DNA of 64,000 nt from Betaproteobacteria bacterium (GTDB lineage: Bacteria; Pseudomonadota; Gammaproteobacteria; Burkholderiales; CAIKXV01), in the NCBI GenBank assembly GCA_021298815.1, contig JAJTHE010000001.1, positions 1 through 64,000 on the forward strand, read 5' to 3'. Within the stretch, counting starts at the first letter, position 1, and every line of letters begins with the position of its first letter. The notes beneath the pieces were generated by a model. That model was given only the letters and a program-made list of their open reading frames with translations, made no database searches and was not told the origin of the DNA. The position numbers and the translations under genes are program-made. Below, in pieces: positions 55,766 to 64,000 of the stretch.

Positions 55766-57331
55766 TCAGTCCCTCTGCAGGTTCGGCCGCCCGGCCTCCA
55801 CCACGAACGAAGCCTGGATGCGGATCGCGGACGCCGCGTCTTCCGCATCGAGGATCGCGCGGAAGGCAACCTGGCAGCGTGCCGGCGTCAGTTCCACGCG
55901 GGCATAGCCGCGCTGCCGGCTGTCGAAGTAGCGGATGTGCGGGTTCGCGGGCAGTGCCTTGAGCGTCGACGCATACGGGATTCCCCGGGAACTGATCGAG
56001 GTGCCGACGAACTCCGGCATCACCACCGGCGAGCGCTCGTCGCCGAAGTCGGGCCGCAGTTCATTGGCCCAGAACGAGTGGATGTCGCCGCCGATCGAAA
56101 CCGGGTTCACGACCTTTGCCGCGGCCAGGCGCGCCAGGAAGCGCGCGCGCGGCGCGGCATAGCCGTCCCAGCCGTCGGTCCAGTTGACTGTCTGCCCGCT
56201 GGCATCCGTGTTGTTGAGCTGGGCCATCATCAGCGGCTGCGCGAGCACGTTCCAGCGGGTCCGGCTCGATGACAGTCCATCTTCCAGCCAGCGCTCCTGT
56301 GCCGCGCCCCACATCGTCGCCGCAGGATCGAACCGTGCAGCACAGTTGGCCACCATGTTGCCGCCGCCGCGCCGTCCTTCGCCGCACGGCTGGTCGGAGC
56401 GATACTGCCGGTTGTCGACCACATGGAAGGTGGCGAGGTCGCCGAAGGCCAGCCGGCGGTACAACTGCAGGTCGGGACCGCGTGGCAGGCTCGTCCGCCG
56501 CAGCGGCATGTGTTCGTAGTACGCCTGGTAGGCAGCGGCGCGCCGCTCGAGGAACCATTTCGGATCGTCGCGATTCTCGGACTGGTCGGCCGCGTAGTCG
56601 TTCTCGACCTCGTGGTCGTCCCAGGTGACGGCCCAGGGGAACCGTTGGTGCGCGGCACGCAGGTGCGGGTCGGACTTGTAGCGGCCGTAGCGGTTGCGGT
56701 ACTGGGCCAGGGTGATCGCCTCCTCGGTCGTCTCGTGCCGGCGCGGGGTCTTGCCGGTGCTCGAGCCTTCGTAGATGTAGTCGCCGAGGTGCAGCACCAG
56801 GTCGAGGTCGTCCTCGGCCAGGTGGCGGTACGCGCCGTACAGGCCGTGCTCATAGTGCTGGCACGAGGCGAAGGCAAAGCGCAGCCGGGCCAGCGCGGCG
56901 CCCGCCGCCGGTGCGGTGCGCGTCCTGCCCGTCGGGCTGGCGGCACCGCCGGCGATGAAGCGGTACCAGTACCAGCGGCCCGGTTCCAGCCCCTCGACCT
57001 CGACATGGACCGAATGGCCCAGGCGTGGGTCGGCGGTGGCCCGCCCGCGGCGAACGACGTTGCCGTGCGCCTCGTCGGTGGACACGCTCCATTCGACCGC
57101 CACCGCCGCATCCGGCATGCCGCCGCCTTCGGTGGGACGCGGCGCGAGGCGCGTCCAGATCACGAACCCGTCCGGGATCGGCTCGCCGGAGGCGACGCCC
57201 AGGGTGAACGGATCATCCTGTGCCTTCCACTCGACCGCGCTGGCGGCAGTGACGGTGCTGGACAGTATGGCGGACAGGGCGATCAGGCAGCGCCTGCGCG
57301 CAAGCGATTCGATGTCGGCTCTGGATGGCAT
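55766..57331 (-). CDS. phoD: PhoD family alkaline phosphatase/phosphodiesterase
   Basis: 521 aa. Signal region: ARRRCLIALSAILSSTVTAASA, twin-arginine-like, fitting Tat-exported PhoD. N-terminal Fibronectin-like domain (DDPFTLGVASGEP), then the metallophosphatase core: FASCQHYEHG, LHLGDYIYEG, TWDDHEVENDYA and VSIGGDIHSFWANEL. Ca/Fe-dependent periplasmic phosphomonoesterase or diesterase. ATG at 57329-57331 puts the signal at the N-terminus; the frame upstream is not protein-like. Confidence 0.92.
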   Translation of the reverse strand: MPSRADIESLARRRCLIALSAILSSTVTAASAVEWKAQDDPFTLGVASGEPIPDGFVIWTRLAPRPTEGGGMPDAAVAVEWSVSTDEAHGNVVRRGRATADPRLGHSVHVEVEGLEPGRWYWYRFIAGGAASPTGRTRTAPAAGAALARLRFAFASCQHYEHGLYGAYRHLAEDDLDLVLHLGDYIYEGSSTGKTPRRHETTEEAITLAQYRNRYGRYKSDPHLRAAHQRFPWAVTWDDHEVENDYAADQSENRDDPKWFLERRAAAYQAYYEHMPLRRTSLPRGPDLQLYRRLAFGDLATFHVVDNRQYRSDQPCGEGRRGGGNMVANCAARFDPAATMWGAAQERWLEDGLSSSRTRWNVLAQPLMMAQLNNTDASGQTVNWTDGWDGYAAPRARFLARLAAAKVVNPVSIGGDIHSFWANELRPDFGDERSPVVMPEFVGTSISSRGIPYASTLKALPANPHIRYFDSRQRGYARVELTPARCQVAFRAILDAEDAASAIRIQASFVVEAGRPNLQRD

Positions 57332-57461
57332 GCGGGTCCCGGGCAGGTTTCGCAGCGTGTGGTTGCGTGTAGTGTGCCCGATCGGATGCGCGCGGGGCAC
57401 GGCGGAGAACGGCGGCAAAGGTATCATTGGCCCACGTATAACGGATATCTGCGACCCTCTC

Positions 57462-57926
57462 ATGACGATCGACTGGCCGGCCTTCACGCCGGGTTCCGCG
57501 CTGATCGGCGGGCTGATGATCGGCTTCGCCGCCGCCTTCCTCGCGCTCACCATCGGCCGCATCGCCGGCATCAGCGGCATCCTGGGCAACGTGCTGCCCG
57601 GAGCGCCCGCGGGCCGGCCCGGCAGCGGCGGCGAACGTGGCTGGCGCATCGCCTTCCTCCTCGGACTGGCCGCGGCGCCGGGGCTGGCAGCCGTGTCGGC
57701 GGTCCCGATGCCGCCGGTGGAGACGCTGGTCGACTGGCCCTGGCTGGTGGCTGCGGGACTGCTGGTCGGGGTGGGGACGCGCATCGGCAGCGGCTGCACC
57801 AGCGGCCACGGCGTCTGCGGCATCGCGCGCGGGTCGCTGCGCGGGCTGGTCGCCACGATCACCTTCATGGCCTTCGGCATCGCCACCGTGTTCGTGCTCG
57901 AGCACATGCTGCAGGTGCCCTCGTGA
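57462..57926 (+). CDS. YeeE/YedE family membrane protein (N-terminal half-transporter)
   Basis: 154 aa, four hydrophobic helices. GRIAGISGILGNVL and GVGTRIGSGCTSGHGVCGIA carry the conserved Cys and Gly motifs of thiosulfate/sulfur-compound channels (TsuA type). Half-length proteins of this family occur as adjacent pairs; the next gene is the other half and overlaps by four bases (GTGA). Confidence 0.9.
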   Translation: MTIDWPAFTPGSALIGGLMIGFAAAFLALTIGRIAGISGILGNVLPGAPAGRPGSGGERGWRIAFLLGLAAAPGLAAVSAVPMPPVETLVDWPWLVAAGLLVGVGTRIGSGCTSGHGVCGIARGSLRGLVATITFMAFGIATVFVLEHMLQVPS

Positions 57927-58384
57927 AGGCGATCGCGGCGTTCCTGTGCGGGCTGACGCTGGGCGTCGGCCTGATCGTGTCGCAGATGACCAACCCGGCC
58001 AAGGTGGTCGCCTTCCTCGATGTCGCCGGGCGCTGGGATCCCAGCCTCGCGGTCGTGATGGGCAGCGCACTGCTGGTCGCGTTCGCGGGCTTCGCCTGGG
58101 TAGAACGCCGCGGACGGCCCATGCTGGGCGGCGACCTCGCGATGCCGCCGCGCTGGCCGGTCGATCGGCGGCTGCTCGCCGGGGCGGCCCTGTTCGGCAT
58201 CGGCTGGGGGATCGGCGGCTTCTGTCCCGGGCCTGCACTGGTGGCCACGGCCGGCCTGTCCATCGATGCAGCCGTGTTCACCGCGGCGATGCTGGCGGGC
58301 ATGGCGGTGGCGAACCGCCTGGGCGCTGCCGCGGCATCCGCGCGCCGGACCTTCTCGCGCGAGCCGTCGGACAGTGCGCAATGA
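57923..58384 (+). CDS. YeeE/YedE-related membrane protein (second half)
   Basis: 153 aa, four helices. GLTLGVGLIVSQMTNPAKVV and GIGWGIGGFCPGPAL are the family motifs with the conserved cysteine. GTG start overlaps the preceding stop; the stop overlaps the CoA-transferase ATG (ATGA). Together the pair probably moves a sulfur compound across the inner membrane. The link to CoA metabolism is unexplained. Confidence 0.88.
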   Translation: MKAIAAFLCGLTLGVGLIVSQMTNPAKVVAFLDVAGRWDPSLAVVMGSALLVAFAGFAWVERRGRPMLGGDLAMPPRWPVDRRLLAGAALFGIGWGIGGFCPGPALVATAGLSIDAAVFTAAMLAGMAVANRLGAAAASARRTFSREPSDSAQ

Positions 58385-59586
58385 GCGGCCCGCTGGCTGG
58401 CGTCAAGGTCGTCGACTTCACGACCATCGTGATGGGGCCGTACGCGTCCCAGATGCTCGGGGACCTCGGCGCGGACGTGGTCAAGGTCGAGGCGCTCGAA
58501 GGCGATGCCATGCGCCATGTCGGACCCAAGCGCAATGCCGGGATGGGTCCGAACTTCCTTCACCTCAACCGCAGCAAGCGCAGCATCGCACTCGACCTCA
58601 AGCAGCCGCGCGGACTCGACGTGATGCGTCGCCTGCTGGCCGGCGCCGACGTCTTCCTGTACAGCCTGCGTCCGCAGACTGTCGCGCGCCTGGGCCTGTC
58701 TTATGCCCAGGTATCGGCGTTCAATCCTTCGATCATCCATGCCGGCTGCTTCGGCTACGGGCAGCGCGGGCCGCGCGCCGCCAGGCCGGCGTACGACGAC
58801 CTGATCCAGGGTGCGTGCGCACTGCCGTCGCTTTCGCAGCGCGCCACCGGCGCCGAACCGCGCTATCCGCCGCTCAACCTGGCCGACCGCAGCGTCGGCC
58901 TTTATGCGGCGCTGGCGATCAATGCGGCGCTGTTCGAACGTGCGAAGTCCGGGCTGGGACAGGAACTGCACATCCCGATGTTCGAGACGCTGACCCAGTT
59001 CGTGCTGGGCGACCACATGTGGGGCTACACGCACGTGCCGCCGACGGCCGGCACCGGCTATGTCCGCCTGGTCTCGCCCGAGCGCCGGCCGTTCCGCACG
59101 CTGGACGGGCATGTGTGCGTGCTGATCTACAGCGACCGGCAGTGGCGCAGCTTCCTCGCGCTGATCGGCGAACCCGGTCGCTTCACCGACGATCCGCGCT
59201 TCTGCGATGCCGATGCGCGGACCCGCCACGTGGACGAAGTCCAGGGTTTCGTCGCAGCCCACATGGCGACGCGCACCACCGACGAATGGATCGCCGCGCT
59301 GGAGAGGGCGGACATCCCGGTCACCCGGATGAACTCGCTGGAAGACCTGCTGGACGATCCGCACCATGCGGCCACCGGCTTCTTCGAGGACGTCGACCAC
59401 CCGAGCGAAGGCCGCCTGCGCATGATGCGCGTGCCGGCGGAGTTCGGCCGCACGCCGGCGGTGCCCGCTCGCCTGGCGCCGCGCCTTGGCGAGCACGGCG
59501 CGGCGGTGCTGCGCGAACTCGGCTACGACCAGACCGAGATCGACGCACTGTTCGCCGACGGCGTCGCAGGCGCCCCCCCTGCCTGA
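58381..59586 (+). CDS. Class III CoA-transferase (CaiB/BaiF family)
   Basis: 401 aa. LAGVKVVDFTTIVMGPYASQ start, LGADVVKVEALEGD, NRSKRSIALDLK, and the catalytic aspartate region PAYDDLIQG (residues 137-143), followed by LYAALAINAALFER. Exchanges CoA between acids. Overlaps the YeeE-type gene and is followed 13 bases later by an acyl-CoA dehydrogenase, suggesting activation followed by alpha,beta-oxidation of a carboxylic acid. Confidence 0.93.
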   Translation: MSGPLAGVKVVDFTTIVMGPYASQMLGDLGADVVKVEALEGDAMRHVGPKRNAGMGPNFLHLNRSKRSIALDLKQPRGLDVMRRLLAGADVFLYSLRPQTVARLGLSYAQVSAFNPSIIHAGCFGYGQRGPRAARPAYDDLIQGACALPSLSQRATGAEPRYPPLNLADRSVGLYAALAINAALFERAKSGLGQELHIPMFETLTQFVLGDHMWGYTHVPPTAGTGYVRLVSPERRPFRTLDGHVCVLIYSDRQWRSFLALIGEPGRFTDDPRFCDADARTRHVDEVQGFVAAHMATRTTDEWIAALERADIPVTRMNSLEDLLDDPHHAATGFFEDVDHPSEGRLRMMRVPAEFGRTPAVPARLAPRLGEHGAAVLRELGYDQTEIDALFADGVAGAPPA

Positions 59587-59599
59587 ACGGAGCAGCGCG

Positions 59600-60766
59600 A
59601 TGGATTTCCAGTTCACCGAGTCCCAGTTGCAGATGCGCGCGGCAGTCGAACGGATCTGCGCGCGTTTCCCGGATGCCTACTGGCTCGAGCGGGACCGCGG
59701 GGGCGGCTTCCCGCACGAGTTCCACGCGGCGCTGGCCGCCGACGGCTGGCTCGGCATCTGCATGCCTGCCGCGTACGGTGGATCGGGGCTGGGCCTGACC
59801 GACGCGGCGCTGATGATGCAGGCGATCGCGCAGTCGGGCGCCGGCTTCTCCGGTGCGTCAGCGGTGCACATGAACCTGTTCGGACTGTCGCCGGTGGCGA
59901 AGTACGGGACGCCGGAACAGAAAGCGCGCATGCTGCCACCGATCATCGACGGCACCGATCGCGCCTGCTTCGCGGTGACCGAGCCGAACGTCGGCCTGGA
60001 CACCACGCGCATCCGTACCCGCGCCGTGCGCGAAGGCGGCCACTACCGGATCGATGGACAGAAGGTCTGGATCTCGACCGCGCAGGTCGCCACCCGGATG
60101 CTGCTGCTCGCGCGCACCACCGCCATCGAGGACTGCGCCAACCCGGCAGACGGGTTAACACTTTTCTACACCGCGTTCGATCGCCGCCACATCGAGGTGC
60201 GCGAGATCGAGAAGATGGGCCGCAAGGCGGTGGATTCCAACCAGGTGTTCTTCGATGGCCTGCAGGTGCCGGTCGAGGATCGCATCGGCGAGGAAGGGCA
60301 GGGCTTCCGTGCGATCATCGACGGCTTCAATCCGGAACGCATCCTGATGGCTGCGGAGGCGATCGGGCTGGGCAGGGCCGCGCTTTCGCGCGCGGTCGCC
60401 TACGCGAAGGAGCGCGTGGTGTTCGACCGGCCGATCGGCAGCAACCAGGCGATCCAGCATCCGCTCGCGCAGCGCTGGATGGAACTGGAGGCCGCCGAGC
60501 TGATGATGTGGAAGGCCGCCTCGCTGTTCGACGCCGGCCGGTCGTGCGGCGCCGAGGCCAACGCGGCCAAGTACCTCGGCGCGGAGGCGGGCTACCAGGC
60601 CTGCGAGACCGCGGTGCTGGTGCACGGCGGGATGGGTTATGCCCGCGAGTACCATGTCGAGCGCTACCTGCGCGAGTCGATGATCCCGCGCATCGCGCCG
60701 GTGAGCCGCGAACTGGTGTGCTGCTTCATCGCCGAGAAGGTGCTCGGCCTTCCGCGCTCTTACTGA
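59600..60766 (+). CDS. Acyl-CoA dehydrogenase
   Basis: 388 aa. FTESQLQMRAAVERICARFP start, LGICMPAAYGGSGLGLTDAA, FAVTEPNVGLDTTRIRT FAD loop, YAKERVVFDRPIGSNQAIQ, and HGGMGYAREYHVERYLRES at the C-terminus. GGAG at 59589-59592 precedes the ATG at 59600. Partner of the CoA-transferase. Convergent with the next gene with only 3 bases between stops. Confidence 0.93.
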   Translation: MDFQFTESQLQMRAAVERICARFPDAYWLERDRGGGFPHEFHAALAADGWLGICMPAAYGGSGLGLTDAALMMQAIAQSGAGFSGASAVHMNLFGLSPVAKYGTPEQKARMLPPIIDGTDRACFAVTEPNVGLDTTRIRTRAVREGGHYRIDGQKVWISTAQVATRMLLLARTTAIEDCANPADGLTLFYTAFDRRHIEVREIEKMGRKAVDSNQVFFDGLQVPVEDRIGEEGQGFRAIIDGFNPERILMAAEAIGLGRAALSRAVAYAKERVVFDRPIGSNQAIQHPLAQRWMELEAAELMMWKAASLFDAGRSCGAEANAAKYLGAEAGYQACETAVLVHGGMGYAREYHVERYLRESMIPRIAPVSRELVCCFIAEKVLGLPRSY

Positions 60767-60769
60767 CCG

Positions 60770-61471
60770 CTACAGCAGCGAGTTCGCGCGGAACGCCGCC
60801 AGCGCCTGCCGCGTGGCGAAGTCGCCGAGCGAGGCGGGCAGGCCGCTGCGACCCGGGTCGCCGAGGCTTGCACCGGCGAGCGTCGAGCGATCGAGCAGCG
60901 CGCCGGCGCGCTGGGCGAAGAACCCGTCGAGGTTGCGTGCGTAGTCGGTGATCAGTGCGAGCACGCCCGCAGGGTCGGTGCGGAACGACTGTTCCAGGGC
61001 GGCACGATCGACCTCGAACGCACCACCGGGCTGCGGCCGCAGCCCCAGCGCTTCGAGCGATGCGGCCGTCGCACGGCCGTTCACCGAATCGGTGAGTCCG
61101 GAGGCCAGCAGTCGCTGGCTGAATTCCGCCCCGGACAGGAAGTCGAGTTCATCGGCATTCCCGTCGCTGACCTGGGCGAGGCTGGCAATCGACTGGTCGA
61201 GCACCGCGATCGCCTGTGCGATGCGGGTGGCCGCCTGGGTCGCACCGGCGATGCCCGCGACCGAGGCGGAGGACAGCAGGCCACCGACCGCGCCGGCGAC
61301 CTGGCCCAGGGGCGACAACTGCACGCGCGCGCTCGCAGCGCCCGCGCCGGTCGGGGCCTGCGCGACGAGCGGACCGGCGGCGCCGGCGACGGTGACCGCC
61401 GAGGGAGGCGCCGGTGGCCGCAGCGCGGCGATCGCGGCGTAGGCTACGCTCTGGGGCGATGCGATCTCCAT
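60770..61471 (-). CDS. Hypothetical protein with FliD C-terminus-like segment
   Basis: 233 aa. N-terminal half is Ala/Pro-rich low complexity; a hydrophobic VAGAVGGLLSSASVAGIAGA stretch follows. Residues about 150-215 (ALGLRPQPGGAFEVDRAAL, FRTDPAGVLALITDYARNL) resemble the C-terminal part of flagellar cap protein FliD, where a last-Leu/Asp pattern is repeated. No other flagellar gene is adjacent. ATG at 61469-61471 chosen; upstream frame is Arg-rich and not protein-like. Function unknown. Confidence 0.65.
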   Translation of the reverse strand: MEIASPQSVAYAAIAALRPPAPPSAVTVAGAAGPLVAQAPTGAGAASARVQLSPLGQVAGAVGGLLSSASVAGIAGATQAATRIAQAIAVLDQSIASLAQVSDGNADELDFLSGAEFSQRLLASGLTDSVNGRATAASLEALGLRPQPGGAFEVDRAALEQSFRTDPAGVLALITDYARNLDGFFAQRAGALLDRSTLAGASLGDPGRSGLPASLGDFATRQALAAFRANSLL

Positions 61472-61612
61472 GGCGACAGTATAACCACGCGCGGATGGCC
61501 GGCCGCGCAGCAGCCGGCGCTGAGGCCGGCGCCGAACCCCGCGCCAGCATCCCGTTCGCCTTCGGCCGGGGCGCGCTGCAGGAGCCGTCGGCCGGGGCAC
61601 CGCACTAGAGGT

Positions 61613-62614
61613 TCACTGCAGCGGCGCGAGCTTGCCTTCCCGTACCAGGCGCGCATAGCGCTCGATGTCGTTCGCCAGGAACTTGGCGAACTCCGCGCCG
61701 GGGTGCGGAACGGGCTCGGCGGCGATCTGCGTCAACCGGGTCTTCAGCCGCTCGGTCTGCATCGACTTGATCACCGACTGCTCGAGGATGGCAAGCACGT
61801 CCTTCGGCGTGGCTGCGGGTGCGAAGAACGCGAACCAGCTGCCGAACTCGAAGCCGGGGAAGGTCTCCGAGATGGACGGGACGTCGGGCATCGACGGCGA
61901 GCGCTTGCGTGCGGTGGTGGCCAGTGCGCGTACCTTGCCGCCGCTGATCTGCCCGACCGCGGAGCCCGCGAGGTCGAACAGCATGTTGACCCGCCCGGCG
62001 ATCAGGTCGGGGTAGACGGCACCACTGCCCTTGTAAGGCACATGGGTCAGGGTGACGCCCGCGCGATCCTGGAACAGTTCGCCGGCGAGGTGGCTGCTGG
62101 TGCCGGGTCCGGACGAGCCGAAGAACAGCGCACCCGACTTGGCCTTGGCCGCACCGATCAGTTCGGTCACGCTCTTGATCGGACTGTCGGTGGCGATCAC
62201 CAGCAGGTTGGGCACGGTCGCGATGCCCGCGACCGGCACCAGGTCCTTGCGCGGGTCCCAGCCCAGCCGCATCAGGCTGACGTTGGTCGACACGGACAGT
62301 GATCCGAGCAGGATGGTGTGCCCGTCGGCGCGGGTCTGCTTGGCGACGTACTCCGCACCGATGTTGCCGCCGGCGCCGGGACGCAGTTCGACCACCACGT
62401 TCTGTCCGAGGAGCTTGCTCATCTCGATGCCGAACTCGCGGCCCAGGACCTCGGCCGACCCGCCCGGCGCGAACGGCACGATCATCGTGATCGGCCGCGT
62501 CGGGAAGGATTGGGCAAGCGCGGCGCCCGGCAGGGCAGTCGTGGCCAGCGCCAGCAGGGCGATGGCGCGGAAGGCGGGGGACGTGAATGCAGAAACTGGA
62601 CGAACGGAAATCAT
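61613..62614 (-). CDS. Tripartite tricarboxylate transporter substrate-binding protein (Bug family)
   Basis: 333 aa. Sec signal (FRAIALLALATTALPGAALA), then FPTRPITMIVPFAPGGSAEV, ELRPGAGGNIGAEYVAK and HVPYKGSGAVYPDLIAGRV. Mature protein begins at about residue 36. Same orientation and 58 bases after an amidohydrolase gene, so the receptor may supply that enzyme's substrate; no TctA/TctB nearby. Weak AGGTCC before ATG 62612-62614. Confidence 0.92.
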   Translation of the reverse strand: MISVRPVSAFTSPAFRAIALLALATTALPGAALAQSFPTRPITMIVPFAPGGSAEVLGREFGIEMSKLLGQNVVVELRPGAGGNIGAEYVAKQTRADGHTILLGSLSVSTNVSLMRLGWDPRKDLVPVAGIATVPNLLVIATDSPIKSVTELIGAAKAKSGALFFGSSGPGTSSHLAGELFQDRAGVTLTHVPYKGSGAVYPDLIAGRVNMLFDLAGSAVGQISGGKVRALATTARKRSPSMPDVPSISETFPGFEFGSWFAFFAPAATPKDVLAILEQSVIKSMQTERLKTRLTQIAAEPVPHPGAEFAKFLANDIERYARLVREGKLAPLQ

Positions 62615-62672
62615 GGGGACCTGTCTGATGGAGTAGGGCGTGTGTAAGGAAGCACGGACATCGAAACACCAA

Positions 62673-64000
62673 CTATGCGATTGTGCCGGAGTTGGGCGTC
62701 GCGGGCGGTGGCCAGACGGTCCGACCACCGACGATCGTGAGCTCGGCGCGCACTTCCATCAGCGCATCCTCGGCGACCGCCAGCGGATCGGCATCGAGTA
62801 CGGCGAGGTCGGCCAGCAATCCCGGCGCGAGCCGGCCCTTCTCGTTTTCCTCGAAGGTCAGCATCGCGCCCCCGACGGTCGCTGCCTTCAGCGCTTCGCT
62901 TCGGGTCAGGGCCTGGCCGGGCGCGACCGGAAGGCCGGTGTACCGGTTCATCCGCGACACCGACTGCCAGACCGGCCAGAACATGGATACCGGGACGTTG
63001 TCGGTGGCCAGCGACAGCGGCACGCCGGCATCGACCAGCGAACGCAGTGGCGAGACTTCGTCCTCGCGGCCGGGGCCGAGCTTCGCCGCCAGCAGGTGTC
63101 CTTCCTTGTACACGTAGCGGTTGGTATGGCTGGTGGTGACCAGTCCGAGGTCGCGCACGCGGCCGACGTCCGCGGGCGACAGCGAGGACAGGTGTCCGAG
63201 CACCCAGCGCTGGTCGCGGATCGGCACGATGCGATCGACCTCCTCGAACAGGTCGAGCATGTTCGGCCAGATCGCGACGACCCGGATGCGCCGCTCGGCG
63301 CACGCAACCAGCAGTGCCCGCGCTTTCTCCCGCGCCAGGGCGGTGTCGTAGTTGAAGCCGGCCCATCCGGTGTAAGGCATCGACCAGGCGCGCACCCGGT
63401 TGTCGGCGAGCACGTCGATGTCGACGAACAGCCCGGTGATGCGCAGCATCGGATCGCCGCAGGCGGGCTCGGTGAGCCCGGCGCACCAGGCATCGAGCAG
63501 CCGCCCGTACTGGTCGGGATGGGTGCCGCCCGGCAGCGTGCTCCAGTCGGGGCTGGCGATCAGCGTCGTGCGCATCGTCAGTTCCCCGCGTCGATACACC
63601 TGCTTGTACGCGCGGATGAGTTCCGCCGCCGCGCCGTGTTCCTCGAAGATGCTGGTGGTGCCATGCGCATGGTAGGCGGCCATCGCCGCCGGAAGGGTCC
63701 GCGCCCGGTCGGCATCGGTGAAGCCCGGCACGCAGCGCATCAGCGAATGCTCGACGATCGGCATCATCGTCTGTTCCGAGAACACGCCGTCCGGTTCGCC
63801 CCGCGCATCGCGCCCGATGGTGATCGTGGGCGTCGGCGAAGCGGTGCGCCGGTCGATGCCGGCGCAGGCAAGCGCGCGCGAGTTGGCGATCGAGACCAGC
63901 GGCGCGGTATGCCGCCAGTAGCCCCAGATCGGCCGGATGAATACCGGGTTGTCGGGCGCGGCTTCGTCGAGCTCGTGGCGCGTCGGCCATCGGTTCTCGC
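62673..64000 (-). CDS. Amidohydrolase family protein, YtcJ-like (5' end outside window)
   Basis: About 442 codons visible; the N-terminus lies beyond base 64000. Amidohydrolase_3 features: PDNPVFIRPIWGYWRHTA, then NSRALACAGIDRRT, HGTTSIFEEHG, WVLGHLSSL with histidine, LVTTSHTNRYVYK, SLATDNVPVSMFWPVWQSV with the metal aspartate, and the C-terminal ADLAVLDADPL beta-sandwich. An internal GTG at 63783-63785 could look like a start, but the conserved sequence continues without stop upstream to the edge. Substrate unknown; followed by a Bug receptor. Confidence 0.9.
   Translation of the reverse strand, partial: ENRWPTRHELDEAAPDNPVFIRPIWGYWRHTAPLVSIANSRALACAGIDRRTASPTPTITIGRDARGEPDGVFSEQTMMPIVEHSLMRCVPGFTDADRARTLPAAMAAYHAHGTTSIFEEHGAAAELIRAYKQVYRRGELTMRTTLIASPDWSTLPGGTHPDQYGRLLDAWCAGLTEPACGDPMLRITGLFVDIDVLADNRVRAWSMPYTGWAGFNYDTALAREKARALLVACAERRIRVVAIWPNMLDLFEEVDRIVPIRDQRWVLGHLSSLSPADVGRVRDLGLVTTSHTNRYVYKEGHLLAAKLGPGREDEVSPLRSLVDAGVPLSLATDNVPVSMFWPVWQSVSRMNRYTGLPVAPGQALTRSEALKAATVGGAMLTFEENEKGRLAPGLLADLAVLDADPLAVAEDALMEVRAELTIVGGRTVWPPPATPNSGTIA

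Overview
The window is high-GC DNA that looks like a chromosome segment of a motile betaproteobacterium, probably Burkholderiales-like. The clues are the run pyrG-kdsA-eno-ftsB, two orphan tripartite-tricarboxylate (Bug/TctC-type) receptors, GTP-dependent PEP carboxykinase and a single large FliA-type chemotaxis operon. No genus can be named from sequence alone. I see no IS element, prophage, CRISPR array or rRNA. No gene-free stretch exceeds 300 bases; the longest are 7764-8052, 31234-31508 and 28629-28869, all between divergent genes.

Left part (1-12.4 kb): the 5' part of a Ser/Thr kinase diverges from an FHA protein with a type VI secretion C-terminal domain, probably the edge of a T6SS regulatory locus. 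An ABC importer of the nitrate/sulfonate/taurine class follows, then a RidA protein, a strong hairpin terminator, pckG, and the housekeeping run pyrG-kdsA-eno-ftsB.

12.4-24.1 kb: a chemotaxis operon preceded by a good sigma-28 site: sensorless MCP, cheY, cheA, MCP with a CheR-tether tail, cheW, cheR, cheD, cheB, then an HsbA/HsbR-like STAS protein and SpoIIE-type phosphatase/kinase. No cheZ is present, but the first MCP carries a CheZ-like FQDITTQ motif.

24.2-36.5 kb: folD; a fused flavin/iron-sulfur oxidoreductase resembling both Nfn subunits in one chain; a patatin-like lipase; a class V aminotransferase; malQ; a Bug receptor diverging from aspartate dehydrogenase; and an HNH nuclease.

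36.6-40.9 kb is the most interesting part. On the minus strand a compact selenocysteine operon reads: selenoprotein gene, selA, selB, selC (tRNA-Sec). The first gene has an in-frame TGA at codon 15 in a glutaredoxin-like U-x-x-C motif, a perfect Shine-Dalgarno upstream, a SECIS-like hairpin just after the TGA, and a C-terminal DinB-type helical domain with an H...HxxxH metal triad. An ordinary gene caller would split it and report only a truncated DinB protein. I do not recall this domain fusion as a described selenoprotein.

41-50.9 kb: eight tightly packed plus-strand genes form a catabolic operon: HpcH-type aldolase, succinyl-CoA-ligase-like pair, acyl-CoA dehydrogenase, SDR-like protein lacking the catalytic Tyr/Lys, OYE-like flavin oxidoreductase, and HyuA/HyuB hydantoinase subunits. 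51-64 kb: a phosphodiesterase, a YkgJ-type cysteine-cluster protein, a VIT-type transporter, an EamA permease, a methyltransferase, PhoD, a YeeE/YedE pair coupled to a class III CoA-transferase and an acyl-CoA dehydrogenase, a FliD-tail-like protein, a second Bug receptor, and a YtcJ-type amidohydrolase that runs off the right edge.
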